Assembly: GCA_002304945.1 (NCBI GenBank)
Contig: DBPQ01000018.1
Span: 9,604 to 37,147 of the forward strand
DNA from: Actinomycetales bacterium UBA1416
GTDB lineage: Bacteria; Actinomycetota; Actinomycetes; Actinomycetales; Actinomycetaceae
Length of the DNA: 27,544 nt
Direction: 5' to 3'
Shown: positions 24,313-27,544 of the stretch, one piece after another
Layout of the letters: every line of letters starts with the position of its first letter
How positions within the stretch are numbered: position 1 is the first letter of the stretch
Notes under the pieces: generated by a model
The model's input: only the letters and a program-made list of their open reading frames with translations
Database searches by the model: none
What the model was told of the DNA's origin: nothing
Position numbers and translations under genes: made by a program

Positions 24313-24840
24313 ATGACTGACCAGCCGTTCGTCCCCTCCTTCGACGACGACGCGGGCGCGGACCGCAAGTTCGTGCTCATCTGCTCGAAGGGCAACCTCG
24401 ACATGGCCTACCCCGGCCTGATCCTGGCGAACGCCGCCCTCGGTGAAGGGATCGAGACCCACATCTTCTTCACCTTCTGGGGCTTCGACATGATCAACAA
24501 GAAGACCATGGGGAACCTCAAGTTCAGCTACATCGGCAACACCGCGATGCACATGCCCGGGCAGTTCGGCTTCTCCATGCCGCAGGGCATGGCTGGCCTC
24601 CCCGGCGTGACGGCCCTGACCACCAAGATGATGAAGAAGCAGATCGCGGACCTGGACATCCCCGAGGTCCCCGAGATGCTCGAGATGATCACCGCGTCCG
24701 GCGGCCACCTGTGGGCGTGCCGCATGAGCGCGGACATGATGCAGCTCGTCGAGGACGACCTCTACGAGGGCGTCGAGGGCATCATCTCGGCCAGCGACTT
24801 CATCGAGCTCTCCGAGGGCGCCCAGGTCATCTTCATCTAG
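24313..24840 (+). CDS. DsrE-family sulfur-transfer protein
   Basis: The 175-residue protein is a DsrE/DsrF-like (DsrE2-type) fold: V-L-I-C-S-K-G-N-L-D (21-30, Cys24), F-F-T-F-W-G-F-D (52-59) and the conserved Cys136 in L-W-A-C-R-M-S-A-D, the likely persulfide site. It is soluble, without membrane helices. It is clearly related to the last domain of the four-domain fusion at 12404 (F-F-T-F-W-G-L-N and V-A-C-T-M-T-M-D). It follows the TusE-like gene by 33 bases and probably exchanges persulfide with it. Its stop overlaps the convergent CHAD gene by 8 bases. Confidence 0.92.
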   Translation: MTDQPFVPSFDDDAGADRKFVLICSKGNLDMAYPGLILANAALGEGIETHIFFTFWGFDMINKKTMGNLKFSYIGNTAMHMPGQFGFSMPQGMAGLPGVTALTTKMMKKQIADLDIPEVPEMLEMITASGGHLWACRMSADMMQLVEDDLYEGVEGIISASDFIELSEGAQVIFI

Positions 24841-25681
24841 GGAACCCCTCCCAGTAGGGCCCTTGCGCGACGAGCCCGGCTCGCGCCGCAAGGGCCCTGC
24901 TCATGTCCTCCGCCTCCGCCCTGGGCAGGGTGGCCGGCGTGAAACCCGCCTCCCGGACGATGCGCTCCGCCACCGCCCGGTCGTTCAGGGCGCCGAGCGC
25001 ATCCTGCACGTCCTTCAGCCCCTCGGTGAACGCCTCCCGGGCGGGCTCCCGGTCCGTGAACAGGTCGGCCGTCACCTCGGTGGCGTAGCGCAACTTCTTC
25101 GCCTCGATCCGCACCCGGTGCCGTTGCCCCGCCGTCATCTCCGCGAGGCCCTCGCTGCCGGCGAGGAACGCCCACCACCACAGGTCGAGACGTTCGGAGG
25201 CGAACCTGCGGGCGTCGACGACGGCGGCCGGCGAGTCCCGCCACCTCCCCACCACGCCGTCCCGCACCCGCCGCAGCTCGCGGCGCCACCGCTTCGACCC
25301 GAGCTCCCGGGCGACGTCATCGGCCAGGTGGCCGCGCCGCCTGACGAGGGCCGCGCGGAGGGCGGCACGGTCGGCCTCCACGACCGGGGCAGCGCCGTCG
25401 TCGAGATGCTCGAGGAACACGTCGAGATCCCGCAACCGGCCGAAGGGCAACGCGAGGTCGCGGATGCGGCGCCGGGCGCGCTCGAGGTCCCGGTCGCCGT
25501 GCCGGATGGGCTCGAAGAACGACAGGGCGGCGCGGAGGCGGCGCGTGGCGACCCGCAGCTGGTGGAGCGGCTCGACCTCGTGACCGTCGGAGTAGGCGGC
25601 ACCATTCGCCTCGACCGCCTCGAGGAGACGGACCAGGACGCCCGCGCTGTGCTCGCCGACCGAGCGGGGTGGGGAGGTCAT
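24833..25681 (-). CDS. CHAD domain-containing protein
   Basis: The 282-residue helical protein carries two CHAD signature segments: L-H-Q-L-R-V-A-T-R-R-L-R (39-50) and H-R-V-R-I-E-A-K-K-L-R-Y in its second half. It is rich in arginine and histidine. CHAD domains bind inorganic polyphosphate through conserved basic residues. It is divergent from a PPK2 polyphosphate kinase gene, which supports a polyphosphate role. The start is uncertain: ATG at 25681 begins right before the domain, and ATG at 25738 would add 19 arginine-rich residues. Neither has a good ribosome binding site. Confidence 0.88.
   Translation of the reverse strand: MTSPPRSVGEHSAGVLVRLLEAVEANGAAYSDGHEVEPLHQLRVATRRLRAALSFFEPIRHGDRDLERARRRIRDLALPFGRLRDLDVFLEHLDDGAAPVVEADRAALRAALVRRRGHLADDVARELGSKRWRRELRRVRDGVVGRWRDSPAAVVDARRFASERLDLWWWAFLAGSEGLAEMTAGQRHRVRIEAKKLRYATEVTADLFTDREPAREAFTEGLKDVQDALGALNDRAVAERIVREAGFTPATLPRAEAEDMSRALAARAGLVAQGPYWEGFPR
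24856..24898. terminator. Nested hairpin ending the SQR-TusE-DsrE operon
   Basis: A perfect 12-bp outer stem (AGGGCCCTTGCG at 24856-24867 and its complement at 24887-24898) encloses a second 6-bp stem (CGAGCC at 24871-24876 with GGCTCG at 24878-24883). It starts 16 bases after the DsrE stop and lies inside the 3' coding end of the CHAD gene. Confidence 0.75.
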
Positions 25682-25760
25682 GGCACGAGTCAACCCGCGG
25701 TGGTCCCGCCCGCGCAACGGATTCGCGCGAAAGGCCATGCGTCGCCGGGCGGGACGGTCC

Positions 25761-25766
25761 TACGCT
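25761..25766 (+). promoter_or_regulatory. -10 box for the PPK2 gene
   Basis: TACGCT ends 5 bases before the ATG at 25772, with no Shine-Dalgarno in between. A leaderless start is predicted. Confidence 0.45.
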
Positions 25767-25771
25767 GGATC

Positions 25772-26647
25772 ATGGTCGATCGGACACACAACGAGGTAGA
25801 ACCGGATCCCCACAAGGTCGCGAAGATCTCCACGCGCACCTACGAGCAGGAGATGTACCGCCTGCAGAGTGAACTCGCCAAGCTGCAGGTGTGGACCAAG
25901 GAGACCGGGCAACGGATCGTGATCCTCTTCGAGGGCCGCGACGCCGCCGGCAAGGGTGGCACGATCAAGCGGATCACCGAGTACCTCTCCCCGCGGGTGG
26001 CGCGCATCGCCGCCCTCCCCGCCCCCACCGAGCGTGAGAAGACGCAGTGGTACTTCCAGCGCTACATCGCCCACCTGCCGGCGGCCGGGGAGATCGTGCT
26101 CTTCGACCGGTCCTGGTACAACCGGGCCGGGGTGGAGAAGGTGATGGAGTTCGCCTCGCCACGCGAGGTCATGCGGTTCATGCGGCAGTGCCCGCTGTTC
26201 GAGCAGATGCTCGTGGAGGACGGCATCCTGCTGCGGAAGTACTGGTTCTCCGTCTCGGACAAGGTGCAGTACGAGCGCTTCCAGAAGCGGCTGAACGACC
26301 CGCTGCGCCAGTGGAAGCTCTCCCCCATGGACCTGCAGTCCATCACCAAGTGGGAGGAGTACTCCCGAGCCAAGGACGAGATGCTCGTCCACACCGACAC
26401 CCCGATCGCCCCGTGGTACCAGGTGGGCTCCGACTCCAAGAAGGCAGCCCGGATCAACATGATCCACCACCTGCTCTCCACGATCCCGTACCAGGAGATC
26501 CCGACGGGCACGATCGAGCTCCCACCCCGGCCGGAGGGCTACGACTATCGGCGGCCCTCGCTCACGGTCAACACCTACGTGCCGGACCACGCCGCCACCC
26601 TCGAGCCCATGCGCAGGGGCACCCCGCCGCACGACACGGAGGACTGA
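25772..26647 (+). CDS. ppk2: Polyphosphate kinase 2 family protein
   Basis: The 291-residue protein has the PPK2 Walker A motif G-R-D-A-A-G-K-G-G (55-63) and Walker B F-D-R-S-W-Y-N-R-A-G (111-120). Further PPK2-typical segments are E-K-T-Q-W-Y-F-Q-R-Y and W-K-L-S-P-M-D. These kinases move phosphate between polyphosphate and nucleotides (ADP/ATP or GDP/GTP). Length and motifs fit the single-domain class I group. The divergent CHAD gene, 90 bases away, encodes a probable polyphosphate-binding protein, so the two may share regulation. It ends at a strong terminator at 26649-26696. Confidence 0.95.
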   Translation: MVDRTHNEVEPDPHKVAKISTRTYEQEMYRLQSELAKLQVWTKETGQRIVILFEGRDAAGKGGTIKRITEYLSPRVARIAALPAPTEREKTQWYFQRYIAHLPAAGEIVLFDRSWYNRAGVEKVMEFASPREVMRFMRQCPLFEQMLVEDGILLRKYWFSVSDKVQYERFQKRLNDPLRQWKLSPMDLQSITKWEEYSRAKDEMLVHTDTPIAPWYQVGSDSKKAARINMIHHLLSTIPYQEIPTGTIELPPRPEGYDYRRPSLTVNTYVPDHAATLEPMRRGTPPHDTED

Positions 26648-26648
26648 C

Positions 26649-26696
26649 GCAGCGAGGAGGGGCGGGCCGCGGTGGCGGTCCGCCCCTCCCCGCTGC
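26649..26696 (+). terminator. Terminator after ppk2
   Basis: A 15-bp stem (26656-26670 with 26675-26689, one G-U pair, 4-base loop) is extended by GCAGCG (26649-26654) and CGCTGC (26691-26696). It begins directly after the ppk2 stop. Confidence 0.75.
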
Positions 26697-26708
26697 GGTG
26701 ACTGCAGC

Positions 26709-27239
26709 GACGTTCGTGTCCATCAGCTCGGCGTAGAGGCCCTCGGTGAGCATCTTGACCGCGGCCTTGGAGGCGCCGTAGATGGTCTGCCCGGGCACCG
26801 GTGCGACCGCGCCCATGCTGGCCACGTTGACGATGCTGGCGGCCGGCCGCTCCAGCAGGAGGGGCAGGAGGGTCTTCGTGGTGTTGATGACCCCCCAGAA
26901 GTTGACCGCCATGGCCTTCTCCATCTGGGAGAAGTCCAGGTCGTTCACCCGCACGAACGGCTGGATGATCCCGGCGACGTTCAGCAGACCGTCGATCGCG
27001 CCGTGGGCTGCGAGCACCTCGTCGGCGAGCGCGGCCACCTGGCCCCGGTCCGTGACGTCGACGACGTGGGTGGTCAACCGCTCGCCCGCGCCGGCGAGGC
27101 GGGCGGTCTCCGCGAGGCCTGCCTCGTTGAGGTCGACGGCTGCCACGCGGGCGCCTCGCTTCACGAGACCGAGGACCACCTGGCGGCCGATCCCGCTGCC
27201 GCCGCCGGTGACGACGAAGACATTGGTGTTGATCTGCAT
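26709..27239 (-). pseudogene. Truncated short-chain dehydrogenase/reductase (3' end missing)
   Basis: The frame encodes a normal SDR start: M-Q-I-N-T-N-V-F-V-V-T-G-G-G-S-G-I-G-R, N-V-A-G-I, the catalytic serine in N-V-A-S-M-G and Y-G-A-S-K-A-A-V-K. SDR-like sequence stops after M-D-T-N-V at 26709, about residue 177. Full proteins of this kind have roughly 80-100 more residues, including the P-G-loop and substrate lid. After 26709 the frame runs on to 26568 through an unrelated, proline- and arginine-rich antisense of the ppk2 terminator and ppk2 end. I therefore call it a deletion remnant, with the junction between 26697 and 26709. A loss of function is likely but not proven. Confidence 0.8.
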
Positions 27240-27260
27240 GTGCTGGCTCGTTGAGATTTC

Positions 27261-27276
27261 GGTGACAGGTGTCACC
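27261..27276. promoter_or_regulatory. Palindromic operator upstream of the SDR remnant
   Basis: GGTGACAGGTGTCACC is a dyad of two perfect 7-bp arms around two bases. It lies 22 bases before the SDR start and overlaps the DUF427 stop. On the minus strand a CACAAT box (27282-27287) stands just upstream, so the dyad would sit at the transcription start, where a TetR- or GntR-like repressor could block it. The regulator type is a guess. Confidence 0.55.
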
Positions 27277-27544
27277 ATCCCATTGTGCGGGGTTCTCCCT
27301 TGAACGGCCCGACGACCGCACTCGTCACCCAGCCCCCGTAGAACCCACCCGGTTGCGGGGTCACCACCTCGCCGTTCACCGTGCACCGATCCATGGCCCG
27401 CGCCATCACGGCGACGGCGCCCGCGATCGCCTCGAAGCCCGGCGTGGGCGTCTCGTACGTCCACGCCGCCCGGGGAGCGACGGCGTCGCCCGCCACGACG
27501 TCGAAGTAGCTCGCCCGGCCCTTCCACTCGCACCAGGTGGCGCC
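27272..27544 (-). CDS. DUF427 domain-containing protein, C-terminal part
   Basis: The frame is open to the window edge and ends in TGA at 27272, giving 90 residues. It begins T-W-C-E-W-K-G-R-A-S-Y-F-D-V-V, the conserved DUF427 core, then W-T-Y-E-T-P-T-P-G-F-E-A-I-A-G. The family is small and of unknown function. The N-terminus lies beyond the window. The gene ends 32 bases before the SDR remnant start; an alternative SDR start at 27278 would overlap it. Confidence 0.8.
   Translation of the reverse strand, partial: GATWCEWKGRASYFDVVAGDAVAPRAAWTYETPTPGFEAIAGAVAVMARAMDRCTVNGEVVTPQPGGFYGGWVTSAVVGPFKGEPRTMGW

Noticed and set aside
26568..26708. Frame continuing after the SDR remnant as a real C-terminus
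   Set aside because: It is antisense to the ppk2 terminator and last ppk2 codons and looks nothing like an SDR C-terminus.

Overview
The window is very GC-rich with dense coding, many start codons placed directly after a TANNNT-type -10 box, and gene families typical of Actinomycetota. It most likely comes from a chromosome of a high-GC actinobacterium (Micrococcales-like by general feel; the sequence does not settle the genus). There are no rRNA or tRNA genes, CRISPR arrays or insertion sequences that I can see. No gap between genes exceeds about 200 bases.

Layout. 1-3793 (+): end of a monosaccharide ABC transporter (ATPase tail and permease), followed by L-ribulose-5-phosphate 4-epimerase (araD) and L-arabinose isomerase (araA), an arabinose uptake and catabolism operon. 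3829-7925 (-): a tightly coupled operon of a beta-phosphoglucomutase-like HAD enzyme, a GH65 disaccharide phosphorylase and an Fpg/Nei DNA glycosylase. 8007-10551: an unrecognised small protein (-), an aldo/keto reductase, a rhodanese lipoprotein and a DUF421 membrane protein (+). 10552-12240 (-): glucose-6-phosphate isomerase. 12404-14893 (+): a four-domain CoA-disulfide reductase/rhodanese/TusA/DsrE fusion. 14939-16980 (-): DUF2254 membrane protein and an MBL-fold hydrolase. 17128-21056 (+): a sugar operon with two TIM-barrel isomerase/epimerases and two Gfo/Idh/MocA dehydrogenases. 21050-21715 (-): small membrane protein. 21912-22640 (+): SGNH hydrolase preceded by a 20-bp tandem repeat. 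22683-24840 (+): an operon of an SQR-like flavoprotein, a TusE/DsrC-like protein and a DsrE-family protein. 24833-26647: a CHAD protein (-) and a PPK2 polyphosphate kinase (+), divergent. 26709-27544 (-): a 3'-truncated SDR gene and the end of a DUF427 gene.

The most interesting theme is sulfane-sulfur handling. Two nearly identical 16-bp CsoR/CstR-type palindromes (14 of 16 positions identical) lie 13 kb apart. Each covers the edge of the -10 box of an apparently leaderless gene: the rhodanese lipoprotein at 9535 and the SQR-TusE-DsrE operon at 22683. With the four-domain fusion at 12404, the window encodes several persulfide carriers: two rhodaneses, a TusA domain, two DsrE domains, a TusE-like protein and an SQR-like oxidase. 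I infer a persulfide-responsive regulon with a sulfur relay ending in a TusE-like carrier that lacks the second DsrC cysteine. The regulator is not in the window.

Secondary themes are a polyphosphate pair (CHAD/PPK2), an oxidised-sugar catabolic cluster, and convergent gene pairs whose stop codons overlap or abut and whose terminators lie at or inside the 3' coding end of the opposing gene.
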